Assembly (NCBI GenBank): GCA_963724985.1
Contig: CAVRWV010000008.1
Location: 186,001 to 250,000, forward strand
Length of the DNA stretch: 64,000 nucleotides
Source of the DNA: JAJPJE01 sp963724985
GTDB taxonomy: Bacteria > Acidobacteriota > Terriglobia > Terriglobales > Acidobacteriaceae
Reading direction: 5' to 3'
Shown: in pieces, positions 32,517 through 41,374 of the stretch
Layout of the letters: every line of letters begins with the position of its first letter
How positions within the stretch are numbered: position 1 is the stretch's first letter
Translations under genes and position numbers: made by a program
The notes under the pieces: generated by a model
Database searches by the model: none
What the model saw: only the letters and a program-made list of their open reading frames with translations
Told to the model about the DNA's origin: nothing

Positions 32517-32777
32517 ATGCTATCCACAAGCTTGACAACCCCAGCCCCCGACTTATTAAACGCGCATGACCTCCAAACTCGAATCCTAAACATTCGATAT
32601 GTGCTCAAACAACGAACTATTACCGAACGGCAAAGGGAACGATTTCTGCAATTACTTGGAGCCGCCGAAACCGAGTTGCTGGAATTCTACGAGGGGCATC
32701 ACGTGGGAGAGTTTGCGTCTATCTATTCGAGGGCAGACCAAAGGTCCCATATCGCGTCACGAGTGAATCCTAAGTAG
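32517..32777 (+). CDS. Small protein of the TRILNIRYVLK family, copy 2
   Basis: 86 residues. The core HDLQTRILNIRYVLKQ ... RFLQLLGAAETELLEFYEG matches copy 1 at 28817. It has a longer N-terminus and a charged tail of about 20 residues. It stands in a complete cassette: site 17 promoter, gene, intrinsic terminator at 32821. Function unknown. Confidence 0.65.
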   Translation: MLSTSLTTPAPDLLNAHDLQTRILNIRYVLKQRTITERQRERFLQLLGAAETELLEFYEGHHVGEFASIYSRADQRSHIASRVNPK

Positions 32778-32820
32778 CTGCCCTCCCCTCCCCCCGGTGT
32801 TGCGCGCTCGATTTACGAGG

Positions 32821-32854
32821 GGAGCCAGGTATACTAGCCCGGTTCCTTTTTTTT
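32821..32854 (+). terminator. Intrinsic terminator
   Basis: GGAGCC (32821-32826) pairs with GGTTCC (32841-32846, one G-U), then eight Ts. Related in sequence to the minus-strand terminator at 29310. Confidence 0.65.
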
Positions 32855-32940
32855 CTCAGGTTCTGGCGACGCGGGTCATCTGCCAACTCCCGCGCGGTTC
32901 TGGCACATCAACCCTGTCCGCTATCTAACCACCCGACGAG

Positions 32941-33807
32941 TTATCTTTTAATCTCCCACTGACCGGCGCAGCCATTGGAAACCCACAGTCCATACTGAGA
33001 AACGCCCCAAGTCCGATTTTGAGTACACGCACTGTTCACTTTAACGGGATTGGCGTGTTGGAAGGCGCCGCCACTTTGGCAGTAAATCTGACCAGATCCT
33101 TGGCCGGAAGAGCAATTGCTATGTCCGTCACTGAAGCTGCCAGAATAATAGGCCGGCGGGCCACCCCTTGGAGATCCGTAGTTGCCGTAACCGCCGTGGC
33201 CGTCGTTGTTATATGCGCCACGATCATCGGGCCGATTGTTTTCACGGTCGTCATACGCGCGACCGTTGTAGCTCTGCTGATAAGCCTGTTGATATGCCTG
33301 ACGGTACTGCTGTTCGTAGGCCTGTTTGTCGCCGTAGTTGCTCTGGTATCCGCGGTCGGGATGCTTGGCGCCGTAGTTCATGGCGCGACCCGCACTGCGA
33401 TCGTTGCGACCGTCAGTGCTGCCGTCGCGGGTTCCCATCTCATAGCCGGGGTTCTGGTTTTGTGCGTGATCATTGCCCCGGTCGTTGCTATCGCGACGGT
33501 AGGCATTCTGGTAGCCCTGGTCATATCCTGCTTCGTAAGCAAGACGGTCATTGTCGTTATCGTTTTCGGACTGCTTACGATACTGGCGAGCTCGATTGTT
33601 CGAGGCGTCATCCTGACCGTTGCTCATCCCACGTTGATAGTAGGGATTGTTCGTGTAGTCATTGTTGTTTCTATTTTGGTCATGCCCCTCGCCGTGCTCC
33701 CAGCCTTGCTGCGACTGATACGCTACGGCAAGCGTTGACGCGCCGAACATGATGACGACAACTGCCAAAGCAGTCGCCCATGTTGCTGGCCCTGAATTGA
33801 TCTTCAC
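32941..33807 (-). CDS. DUF3011 domain protein with Tyr/Asn/Gln-rich repeat region
   Basis: 288 residues from GTG 33807 (GGAG eight bases upstream). Export signal at residues 9-30 (ATALAVVVIMFGASTLAVA). Residues about 35-215 are hydrophilic and rich in Asn, Asp, Tyr, Gln and Gly (QAYQQAYQQSYNGRAYDD). The C-terminal about 70 residues form a DUF3011 domain with conserved Cys (SNCSSGQGSGQIYCQ, NRTWGVSQYGLWVSNGC, GQWEI). Secreted, probably envelope associated. The long plus-strand frame at 33019-33738 is a shadow. Confidence 0.78.
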   Translation of the reverse strand: MKINSGPATWATALAVVVIMFGASTLAVAYQSQQGWEHGEGHDQNRNNNDYTNNPYYQRGMSNGQDDASNNRARQYRKQSENDNDNDRLAYEAGYDQGYQNAYRRDSNDRGNDHAQNQNPGYEMGTRDGSTDGRNDRSAGRAMNYGAKHPDRGYQSNYGDKQAYEQQYRQAYQQAYQQSYNGRAYDDRENNRPDDRGAYNNDGHGGYGNYGSPRGGPPAYYSGSFSDGHSNCSSGQGSGQIYCQSGGAFQHANPVKVNSACTQNRTWGVSQYGLWVSNGCAGQWEIKR

Positions 33808-33945
33808 TTGTTGCTCCGATCCTTCTGTTGTTGGGATGCCAAGTCGCCTTTGGGCTTGCCGAATGACAACGATCAGCAACAAACGATGCCAACAACATCC
33901 TGTGATCTGCGACATTGCGCAAGGCGATTGGTTCGCCTGATTCGA

Positions 33946-33988
33946 GGTATAGCAGGAAGCCGGATCAGCGTCTGAGCAGGATTGCTCA
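33946..33988 (-). promoter_or_regulatory. Crp/Fnr-type palindrome with -10 (site 18)
   Basis: Minus strand TGAGCAATCCTGCTCA (33988-33973) and TATACC (33951-33946), spacing 22. It drives the DUF3011 gene. Confidence 0.65.
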
Positions 33989-34105
33989 CTCGTCTAGAAA
34001 GGCTTGCTTACGTGGCGACAAGCCGACGAGAGCTCGTGCCGTCTCCGCTGTCGCAGCGAAAAGCTGAGTAACAACAATGATCGTAGCGGTGGGATCTACC
34101 ACAAG

Positions 34106-34148
34106 TGAGCACTTTTGAACAGACACCCTTCCAGGATCTACTTACGCT
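34106..34148 (+). promoter_or_regulatory. Crp/Fnr-type palindrome with -10 (site 19)
   Basis: TGAGCACTTTTGAACA (34106-34121) and TACGCT (34143-34148), spacing 22. It drives the PEP-CTERM gene. Sites 18 and 19 occupy the 462-base gap 33808-34269. Confidence 0.65.
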
Positions 34149-34269
34149 GAGTTGATTAGATTTCAAGACCGGAGCTCCCAGGTAACTTCCAGCCACTCAG
34201 GAGCACAAAACCGGACAACTCGGTCGAAAGCAAACCAGAACCAGAGCTCTAATCAGGAAAGGCACTTCA

Positions 34270-34929
34270 TTGAAACGAACAATGGTTATATTCGTTGTAT
34301 TGGCAGCCGTCACGCTGCTTGCAACAACGGCGCTTTATGCCGACACTGTCGTTCTTGCCAGTCTCGGCGCGGCGGCCGATTCCGATCAGACAAACTCATC
34401 GGGGCATTCGACCATCGCCATCGACCCCAACACTGCATGGTCGAGCGCGCTCGGCACTTCGTCGTGGGTGTCCTTTGCCAAGAGCGGCAATACCAGCGCT
34501 GCGCATTACTTCCAGGTTGAGAACGGCACCGTCACCAGCTTCTTCGATCACTTCTCTCTGCTGGGGACGCCCACTTCCGGCTGGATCGAAGTGATGGCCG
34601 ACGATTCAACTTCGGTGTTTTTGAATGGGCAGCTTCTGGTTGCCGAAGCCTCTACAACGAACAACAACTACCACACCTGCTCCGATTTCGAGATCGGCTG
34701 TCGCGGTGCGTATCTGATCAACTTCAACGCCGACGACCTCGTCGCCGGAGATAACGTGCTCAAGTTCGATGTGGGACAGCGCGCAGGTGTCTCCTACGGA
34801 CTGGATTACTACGGCGAAATCAGTCAGACTGTTCCGAAGACAGTTGCCGTTCCCGAACCAAGTAGCCTGCTGTTGCTCGGCACTGGTCTCTCCGGTCTTA
34901 TGCTGCGGTTACGCCGGCGCCGCTCCTAA
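34270..34929 (+). CDS. PEP-CTERM sorting domain exoprotein
   Basis: 219 residues from TTG 34270 (AGGAAAGG upstream). Signal peptide at 1-24. A beta-rich middle follows (WIEVMADDSTSVFLNGQLLV). The C-terminus is a PEP-CTERM tripartite signal: VPEPSSLLLLG, hydrophobic span, and RLRRRRS. Such proteins are cleaved and anchored by exosortase, usually with exopolysaccharide. No exosortase gene is in the window. Regulated by site 19. Confidence 0.88.
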   Translation: MKRTMVIFVVLAAVTLLATTALYADTVVLASLGAAADSDQTNSSGHSTIAIDPNTAWSSALGTSSWVSFAKSGNTSAAHYFQVENGTVTSFFDHFSLLGTPTSGWIEVMADDSTSVFLNGQLLVAEASTTNNNYHTCSDFEIGCRGAYLINFNADDLVAGDNVLKFDVGQRAGVSYGLDYYGEISQTVPKTVAVPEPSSLLLLGTGLSGLMLRLRRRRS

Positions 34930-35161
34930 GACGTCGTAGGTAGCCGGAGACTTGAAAATCGGGGTTAAGACCACTCACAGTGAGCGCGTTTCGCTCATCG
35001 TTAGTGCTGTGCTGATCGAAGGCGGCACGCACTGACGGTTGGGCGGTGTGCGTCCATATTTGTTGGCACAGATTCTAAGCTACAACCCACGGCTGTCCTC
35101 CCTATCATCGCGGAAAGGTGGGCCAGCTACCGGTTGCGAGAACATACTTAATGCTGAAAGT

Positions 35162-35566
35162 ATGGACGAGAGGTTGGTTCGCATGTCTTACGAGGTTGGA
35201 AATCCGATTGATCCTGAAACCGTGCCCCTGCAGAATGCGGTCCTCTGTGTAGATTGCGAACTCGTCACCAGCAGCCGAAGCAATGAATGCCCCGTCTGTG
35301 GTGGCCGCTCACTTCTCGGTCTTGGGGCCATCATTGGAGGCACCCTCGTGGACTATAAAGAAACCCGCTTGCACCAACAGCAGCTCTTCCTGTTCGACCT
35401 GCACATCAGCATCGATATGACTCAGATGGAAGGAGAAGAGTTGAGCGCGGTCATCGAGGGCATCAGTAGGCTTCTGGGGCCAAAGCTCGGGCGCAACCGG
35501 GCAGCACTTCACGTAAACGTGGAACCAGTCAGCACGAGCGCTCCGGTGAAATTGAAAGCAGCGTGA
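35162..35566 (+). CDS. Zinc-ribbon small protein
   Basis: 134 residues from ATG 35162; ATG 35183 is an alternative. Zinc ribbon with CVDCELV ... CPVCGGR (C-x2-C twice), then a helical region (DMTQMEGEELSAVIEGISRL) and a beta end. No family recognised. Last gene before the defence graveyard. Confidence 0.6.
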   Translation: MDERLVRMSYEVGNPIDPETVPLQNAVLCVDCELVTSSRSNECPVCGGRSLLGLGAIIGGTLVDYKETRLHQQQLFLFDLHISIDMTQMEGEELSAVIEGISRLLGPKLGRNRAALHVNVEPVSTSAPVKLKAA

Positions 35567-35875
35567 ACTATCTCGAATCGGGATTGCTGGCGCGCGTCCA
35601 TTGGATCGCTGTGCACGAAGAACCAGAGTTTCTGGAAACAGCGCAGTGGCAAAGATGAACATGACGACCTCGAACGCGAGATCAAGTCGAAAATCGAAAA
35701 GGCTATCCGACTTCCAACATAATCTTCCAAGCGCCCGAAAAGGCCATCTTCTATCAACGGTGGGATACGCCAGGGCGTGGATCAAGACATCACAGATGCT
35801 CTCGAACAGCAAGCCATTCGCAGTGACCGCAACACAAGACAACAGGGAGCGACAGTTGAAAAGGAATTCGACCCG
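35567..35875. other. Intergenic, no gene seen
   Basis: 309 bases between the zinc-ribbon gene and the decayed toxin gene. Shadow ORFs only; no palindromic promoter. Confidence 0.4.
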
Positions 35876-36645
35876 CTACTGTTGCTGTGTCCCACGGAGA
35901 GATCCTTCCGCAAAAGCGGTAATTTGTGCTCGCAAATCGCGTTCGCGATAATCGCTATCTCCCAAAAGACCGATACGGGTGCGCCTCAGAAATGCGTACC
36001 CTCTACTAGCCTCATTTCTGAGCTCATCGACAAAGCCAGCTACGACCTGCTGCTCTCCGAGTGAGCAGATCCTTCCAAGGTCCAATCCCAGCAAGAAGGC
36101 ACCGGCACAATCAAAACTGATCCCTGCCGCAACAACATCGTCCGAAAACAGACGATCATAGTTGTCAGTTTCGTAACGTTCCGTCGGCCGATCGAGATAC
36201 GACGCGATTTTTAGGAGCGTCAACACGGGTATCGGAATGACTTTCATGCGCAAGGCAGGAGCAATTTCACGCTCCTCTGCCTTAGTGAATACGTGGCTGA
36301 ATCCCACGACGCTCATCTGCATCTGGCTTTCGGGCCAGACGAGATGACCCTGCGCTCGTATCTCGCGACCGGCTGGCATGATGTCTACGATTCCGCCACG
36401 AGGTCCATACCAGCGGTGCTCACGCTTTGGCCGCTGCGTCCAGCCCCTGGTCTTCAGCGATTCGCGCATGTGAACAAAGTCGTCGAAATCAAGCGCGACC
36501 GCGACGTCTACATCTCCGGTGTGGCGATCGACGTAAATGCGCTGTAGGCAACCGCGCCGATGATCACGATGTCGGTCCGGAATTCGCTGCCAACAGTCGC
36601 GAGTTCTTTCAGGTCGTCAATCTGCGCTGGCGAGAGTTCGATCAT
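35876..36645 (-). pseudogene. Nucleotidyltransferase toxin (AbiEii-like), frameshifted
   Basis: The N-terminal part starts at ATG 36645 (MIELSPAQIDDLKELA, then TDIVIIGAVAYSAF) and runs into a stop near 36530. Shifting one frame continues it: RHTGDVDVAVALDFDDF, RESLKTRGWTQRPKREHRWY, ISFDCAGAFLLGLDLGRICS. The GA-x9-DVDVAV catalytic region of the nucleotidyltransferase fold is cut by the shift near 36520-36535, so the gene is probably dead. It belongs with the AbiEi remnant upstream. Confidence 0.75.
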
Positions 36646-36980
36646 GATTTGCGAGAAATTCGGTGTACAGCTCCTGGGCAGCTTCGTGGGCACGAGAATC
36701 TTCGCTCTGCATTAATTCCGCGAAAATCAGCCACGGATGGGCAATAGGGTAGTTGTCTGTCGTGCGCCAAAAGGCGGGCGCTCCAAACGCCGACAGAAGC
36801 TTAATCGGACCAGTTCTGTCCGGCAGAAGACGAAGTTTTTTTTGCAGATCTGCGTTAAGTCGTTCCACAAAAATCGGAATTTCTTCTCCGCGGAAATAGT
36901 GTTGAAGCAAATCCGCCGCTGGTCCACCCGTGAGTGACCAACGCATCTGTGCCTCCCCGAAAATGGTCGAGGTATGTTGC
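36617..36980 (-). pseudogene. AbiEi-type antitoxin remnant, C-terminal only
   Basis: The open frame contains EAQMRWSLTGGPAADLLQHY, FRGEEIPIFVERLNADLQKK, PIAHPWLIFAELMQSEDSRA and HEAAQELYTEFL, typical of the C-terminal half of AbiEi-like antitoxins partnered with nucleotidyltransferases. The N-terminal DNA-binding part is missing; upstream bases belong to a SET gene. It overlaps the toxin start, as intact pairs do. Confidence 0.6.
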
Positions 36981-37266
36981 GCTTCGCGTAGAACTCCACT
37001 CTGCCATGTGCAATCCGTATAAATACATTGGCCTCGCACGAGTGATTGATAAAGCGAAATGGCCCTCCCCGTACGCTGGCGTCGATAGCCTCATTCTCAT
37101 TGAGTTCGACAATAGCAATCCGTTTCCGTTGCTTAGCTCGGCGATGCGCTTCGTCCGTAGAAATGCGCTCTCCCGTGAGCTCGCCCAGCTTGGTTCTTGC
37201 GCGAACTGCACATTCGGCGAACAGTCCTTTGCCTTGTATCGAGCTTTTCGCTATGCGCAGCATCAC
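36980..37266 (-). pseudogene. SET-domain methyltransferase fragment
   Basis: About 95 residues of a SET domain: IAKSSIQGKGLFAECAV, LGELTGERIS, and the catalytic-core FINHSCEANVFI. After YAKRNI the frame runs into AbiEi-derived DNA, so the C-terminal substrate part is gone. Probably a deletion joined this gene to the antitoxin remnant. Confidence 0.6.
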
Positions 37267-37309
37267 GTGTCAGCTTGACTCGAACCTAACCTTTATTAAT
37301 TGGTTGCTG

Positions 37310-37885
37310 TCAGCTCGACCGCAGTTTGACGACCGCTTCAAACTTCTCTGCGACCACGCTCTCCTTGGGATAAGCGTGAAGTCTGGGGACAGGAAATGCC
37401 AGCAGCGTTGGATAGTCCAGTTCCTGTGTTGCCGGAACAATCGCGTCGCCTAAGCCTACGTCGATTTGCAAAGGAATCCGAGCATCGCCTAACCTTGCTT
37501 CCACTAACACCCGCACGCCTTCATACGCTTCATCGTCTCCGATTCTTTCGACACGGATCGTGTCTGCCAAAAACGTCAGGCCATCGTCTTCGACTATTTG
37601 TGAACACACCTCGGCGAAGATCTTCCGGGACCCGACATCGGATAATTCCTGTCCGAGCAAATCGAGGTCTCGCGTTGGCCGATAGGTTTCCGCTGTCCAC
37701 AGTTGCAGCAGCAGCGCGCCCTTTAGGACGAACGAATCCCGATGGGGAGAAACGCTGAGGCGGTAAAGGAAGCGTTCCAATCCATAGCGGGTCAGGACCA
37801 GGCCAAAATCTTCCTTACGCTCTGTAGCCAGGTTCAACAATCGCTGTCGAACCGATGCCGGCAGATTGATCGCGGCTTTCTTCAC
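37310..37885 (-). CDS. AbiEii-type nucleotidyltransferase toxin, truncated
   Basis: 191 residues from GTG 37885, overlapping the antitoxin stop (GTGA). The nucleotidyltransferase core is present: FVLKGALLLQLWTAETYRPT, then RDLDLLGQ (DxD), and the helical start PKESVVAEKFEAVVKL. It then stops, while family members run to about 280-310 residues. The lost C-terminal helical domain makes toxicity doubtful. Pair with 37882-38484. Confidence 0.7.
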   Translation of the reverse strand: MKKAAINLPASVRQRLLNLATERKEDFGLVLTRYGLERFLYRLSVSPHRDSFVLKGALLLQLWTAETYRPTRDLDLLGQELSDVGSRKIFAEVCSQIVEDDGLTFLADTIRVERIGDDEAYEGVRVLVEARLGDARIPLQIDVGLGDAIVPATQELDYPTLLAFPVPRLHAYPKESVVAEKFEAVVKLRSS

Positions 37886-38484
37886 GTGAGCGACTCCAGA
37901 TAAGGTTGCATCACGCGCGCCACCCGGCAAACCTTCGCCGCCAAGTACAGTTCGTCCATGGTTGCTTTGCGCTGCCGGTAGCAGTCGCGCAGGGCTTCCA
38001 GCGCCACCTCCAGTCCAATCTTATTGCGGTACTTGAAGCAATCCGCCACGGTTTTGGCAGGACCAAAGACCCGCACATTCACGCCTTCGAGTTTCTTTTC
38101 TTGTACCCCATACGTAAGGGCCTTACCCGAGAAATGCACGACCCGCATTGGCGGGTAATCTGTGCGTGGACGCCGCGCCTTGTGATCGATGGCGATCCAC
38201 ACCTCATGCGGGGCCTGGGTCGTGAGTCCATGAAAGCGCAGCGCCGACAGCAGACAGACGACGCCATGTGGCACACGTTTGGCAGCCTCCACGAGTGTGT
38301 GGTGTTCGCTGACCGGACTGCCTTCGGCTACGTAGAGCCCTCTTCCCACTTGCCGTACCAGCCCCTGCTCTTTCGCCTGGCGTAGATACTGCCGGGGGAT
38401 GCCGGCACGGTCCAGATCGCGGGGCCGCAATACCCCGGACCGCCGAACCATGCGGGCTACGACTTCTACCTTGGAAACTGCCAT
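37882..38484 (-). CDS. AbiEi-type antitoxin / transcriptional regulator
   Basis: 200 residues from ATG 38484. N-terminal winged helix (GVLRPRDLDRAGIPRQYLRQ, QVGRGLYVAEG), then the AbiEi middle (HHTLVEAAKRVPHGVVCLLS, ALRFHGLTTQAPHEVWIAI) and C-terminal helices. In type IV systems it neutralises the toxin without direct binding and represses its own operon. Intact here although its toxin is truncated. Confidence 0.82.
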   Translation of the reverse strand: MAVSKVEVVARMVRRSGVLRPRDLDRAGIPRQYLRQAKEQGLVRQVGRGLYVAEGSPVSEHHTLVEAAKRVPHGVVCLLSALRFHGLTTQAPHEVWIAIDHKARRPRTDYPPMRVVHFSGKALTYGVQEKKLEGVNVRVFGPAKTVADCFKYRNKIGLEVALEALRDCYRQRKATMDELYLAAKVCRVARVMQPYLESLT

Positions 38485-38777
38485 CGTCCCGCCTTTACAA
38501 TACGTCGGCATATTATCATAACTGCCTACACTTCGTAAAGCCGTCTCCCCTGCACGAGCTGCGCGGCGCTTCACAAGCTCGAGCGCCTCCTATTTCCTTC
38601 TCTTCCACGCTGCGCCCGTTTCGGGTGGACGCCGCTCAACCGAGCGGCTCCGCCGGGCGCTTCGGATGGCGCCGGTCTCGCGCCAAACCATAACCCTGAG
38701 GCGGTTTGTCACTCGCCGCGCTCTCCCTCGCACCCTGCCACCCTTCCTCGGGGCTCCCTCGCCTTTCTCCGTTCCGT

Positions 38778-38816
38778 CTGTTTTCGTCCGCTGCCGCCTG
38801 TGAAGGACGAAAACAG
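38778..38816. repeat. Perfect 12-bp inverted repeat before ArdC-like gene
   Basis: CTGTTTTCGTCC (38778-38789) and GGACGAAAACAG (38805-38816) around a 15-base loop, ending 28 bases before the ATG. A second stem, GCCGCTC-AACC-GAGCGGC, lies at 38631-38648. These are the main structures in the GC-rich gap 38485-38844 and could be an operator or part of a mobile-element transfer region. Confidence 0.6.
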
Positions 38817-38844
38817 GCCGGAAACGGCAGAAAGGAAACAAGTC

Positions 38845-39690
38845 ATGAAATTGGAAGAAGTGAATCAGAAAACCAAGGAGGCGGTGGACTTCCTCGTTGC
38901 TGCACTCGAATCAGGACAGAGTGAAGTTCTCACCCAGTACCTGGCAGCGATGGCGAAGTTTCATACCTACAGCTTTGGCAACATCATGCTGATCGCGCGG
39001 CAAAAGCCGGATGCGACCAATGTTGCCGGGATACGCACCTGGAACTCCCTGGGCCGCTTCATTCGCCGCGGCGAACGAGGGATCTTCATCCTTGCTCCGA
39101 TGATCGCCCGGAAGCGGACGGCCAAGGCAGATGAGGCCACAGCGGAAGAGAGAGAGAAGGTAGAAGCGCAAGCCCAGCTGTATGGGTTCCGGGCCGTGTA
39201 TGTCTTCGATATCAGCCAGACCGAAGGCAAAGAGCTTCCCGAGCTCACCGAAGTGCGAGGCGATGTCGCCGGATATCGCGAACGGCTGGTGACGTTCGTC
39301 GAGGCACAAGGAGTCACCCTCAACTATTCCGAGCACATTGCGCCTGCCAAGGGCATGTCCTATGGCGGCAGGATCACTCTGCTTCCCGAGATGCAACCTG
39401 CTGAGGAGTTCTGCACGCTCGTGCACGAGATCGGTCATGAGCTCCTGCATCGCGGTGAACGTCGCACCCTGACCACCAAGCAGGTACGGGAGACAGAAGC
39501 GGAAGCCGTCGCTTTCGTGGTTTCTCAGGCGATTGGCTTGGAAACGGGAACCAGTTCCGCCGACTACATTCAGCTTTGGCATGGAGACGCCCGCCTCCTG
39601 CGCGAAAGCCTCGAAGCCGTTCAACAGACCGCTGCCGTGATTCTCGGAGGAATTGCCCTCGAACCCGAAGTGTCTGCCTCGGTCGCCTAG
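38845..39690 (+). CDS. ArdC-like antirestriction / ImmA-IrrE-type metallopeptidase
   Basis: 281 residues from ATG 38845 (AAAGGA upstream). The N-domain is ArdC-like, ssDNA binding (FHTYSFGNIMLIARQKPDAT, VAGIRTWNSLGRFIRRGERG). The C-domain has a zinc HEXXH, HEIGHELLH, near residue 194, and a downstream Glu-rich helix (TEAEAVAFVVSQAIGL). ArdC proteins protect incoming plasmid DNA against restriction; this points to a plasmid or ICE origin for this segment. Confidence 0.82.
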   Translation: MKLEEVNQKTKEAVDFLVAALESGQSEVLTQYLAAMAKFHTYSFGNIMLIARQKPDATNVAGIRTWNSLGRFIRRGERGIFILAPMIARKRTAKADEATAEEREKVEAQAQLYGFRAVYVFDISQTEGKELPELTEVRGDVAGYRERLVTFVEAQGVTLNYSEHIAPAKGMSYGGRITLLPEMQPAEEFCTLVHEIGHELLHRGERRTLTTKQVRETEAEAVAFVVSQAIGLETGTSSADYIQLWHGDARLLRESLEAVQQTAAVILGGIALEPEVSASVA

Positions 39691-39780
39691 TTCACAACAA
39701 TTCACACGATGCGGCGCACTGCGCGAGCCGTGCGCCGACCACTACACATGAACCAAAAATTCAGAAAAGGAGAAAATGGA

Positions 39781-41358
39781 ATGTCAACTACAGAAGCTGT
39801 CATCGCCAACCACGAATATCAAAATCTATCAATCACCGTTTTGGTGGAATCCCCCACCAATCCACGCAAGCGATTCGATGAGACTGCCTTGCAGGAACTG
39901 GCGGAGAGTTTCAAAGCCCAAGGCGTACTGGCTCCTCTGCTGGTGCGAGAGCGGGAAGACCGCAGCTATGAAGTAATTGCGGGTGCCCGCCGCTTGCGGG
40001 CAGCACGCATTGCGGAACTGAGTACTGTCCCCGTTCGCATTGTGAGGCTTACCGACGCCGAAGCCATCGAGGCGCAAGTAACCGAAAACCTGCAGCGCGA
40101 GGACATTCACCCTCTAGAAGAGGCTCTCGGTTTTCGTGCCTTACTCGAACTGCGAGAGCCATCCTACACGGTCGCAAGCATTGCCGCTCGCGCCGGAAAA
40201 AGCGAGGCTTACGTCTATGGGAGGATCAAGCTGGCCGATTTGATTCCGCCCGTGGCCGACGCCTTTCTGAGGGATCAGATCACCACTGGACACGCCCTGT
40301 TGATCGCCAAGCTCGCTTCCGCCCAACAGCAGGAAGCGTTCAGTGCTGCCTTCCGAAGCATGTGGACCAGTTCCGGAAACTCTCAAGTGCTGGTTCCCGT
40401 GCGTGAACTAGCTGCATGGATCGAGTCCAATATCCTGCTCCAATTGGAATCGGTGCCATTTGATAAGCTCGATGAATCGCTTATCGCAGAAGCCGGGTCC
40501 TGCGCGGATTGCCCAAAACGAACTGGCTTCAACAAACTCTTATTCGCGGAGGTCCGAAGAGACTGCTGTAGCGACCCCGAGTGCTTTCGCCGCAAACTCG
40601 ACGCGCACATCGCCAAAGTGCTCGAAATCAAGCCGAAGCTGGTGCAGATTTCCTCGGCATGGAACTCTCGCGAAGGCGCTCCGCTTGGGCGGAACCGCTA
40701 TGTCGAACTTCAACTCAGGAAATCCAAGAGCAATGGCGCAGCAACCAAACTGGCTCCAGCACTGAAGCCGTGCGAGAAAATGGCGGATGCGCTGCTGATG
40801 GATGGAGGGAAGCGCGGGCAGATCGTGAAAGTTTGTGCCGATCCGAATTGCCGCGTGCATCATCCCAATACTCCTTCTCCTGAGCAAGCGGCACGCGAGC
40901 GGGCATTGGAACGGAAACGGATTGAGAAAGCGAAGCTTGTCATCACGACAAGGCACCGCGTCTTAGCCGCAATCTTGGAGCGAGTTCTAGCGCCCTTCAA
41001 AAAGGCCGATCTCTTGACGATTGCTCGCCAGCTCATCAAGCAGATGCCTTACGATCTAGTGTCCACCGTGGCAAAGCGCCACAAAGTAGATGCAGACAAA
41101 AACGGCAAGGGGCCGCAGGAACTCCTCGCCAAGCGCCTTGCGACCTATGACGAAGATTTGCTCTGCCGCATGCTGCTGGAACTCACTCTGTTGGATTCTG
41201 CTTATCTGCGAGCGGGCACATCCGATGACGTACTTATGGATGCCGCCAAGCGCTACCGAGTGGATGCCGAAAAGTTAGAAAAGGCGGTAGCAGCAGAGTT
41301 TGCCGCCAAGCACAGTAAGCAGCCAAAAGCCAAAGCAAAATCGAACTCGGCAGCGTAA
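39781..41358 (+). CDS. ParB/RepB/Spo0J family partition-like protein
   Basis: 525 residues from ATG 39781, chosen for AAAAGGAG eight bases upstream. ParB N-domain: SPTNPRKRFDETALQELAES, YEVIAGARRLRAARIAEL, VTENLQREDIHPLEEALGF. A helix-turn-helix follows (SIAARAGKSEAYVYGRIKLA). The C-terminal half is long, with several Cys (CADCPKRTGFNK, CCSDPECF, CADPNCRVHHP) that may bind zinc, and a Lys-rich end. No ParA gene is beside it. Typical of orphan ParB-like proteins on integrated elements. Confidence 0.85.
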   Translation: MSTTEAVIANHEYQNLSITVLVESPTNPRKRFDETALQELAESFKAQGVLAPLLVREREDRSYEVIAGARRLRAARIAELSTVPVRIVRLTDAEAIEAQVTENLQREDIHPLEEALGFRALLELREPSYTVASIAARAGKSEAYVYGRIKLADLIPPVADAFLRDQITTGHALLIAKLASAQQQEAFSAAFRSMWTSSGNSQVLVPVRELAAWIESNILLQLESVPFDKLDESLIAEAGSCADCPKRTGFNKLLFAEVRRDCCSDPECFRRKLDAHIAKVLEIKPKLVQISSAWNSREGAPLGRNRYVELQLRKSKSNGAATKLAPALKPCEKMADALLMDGGKRGQIVKVCADPNCRVHHPNTPSPEQAARERALERKRIEKAKLVITTRHRVLAAILERVLAPFKKADLLTIARQLIKQMPYDLVSTVAKRHKVDADKNGKGPQELLAKRLATYDEDLLCRMLLELTLLDSAYLRAGTSDDVLMDAAKRYRVDAEKLEKAVAAEFAAKHSKQPKAKAKSNSAA

Positions 41359-41374
41359 CTCACACAACCTCTTG

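Noticed and set aside
33019..33738. 239-codon plus-strand hydrophobic ORF
   Set aside because: Antisense of the Asn/Asp/Tyr-rich DUF3011 gene; the Val/Ile-rich translation is what that composition gives in reverse.
34981..34997. TGAGC-N7-GCTCA near 34981 as a further regulon site
   Set aside because: The spacer is 7, not 6, and no -10 at the conserved distance was evident.
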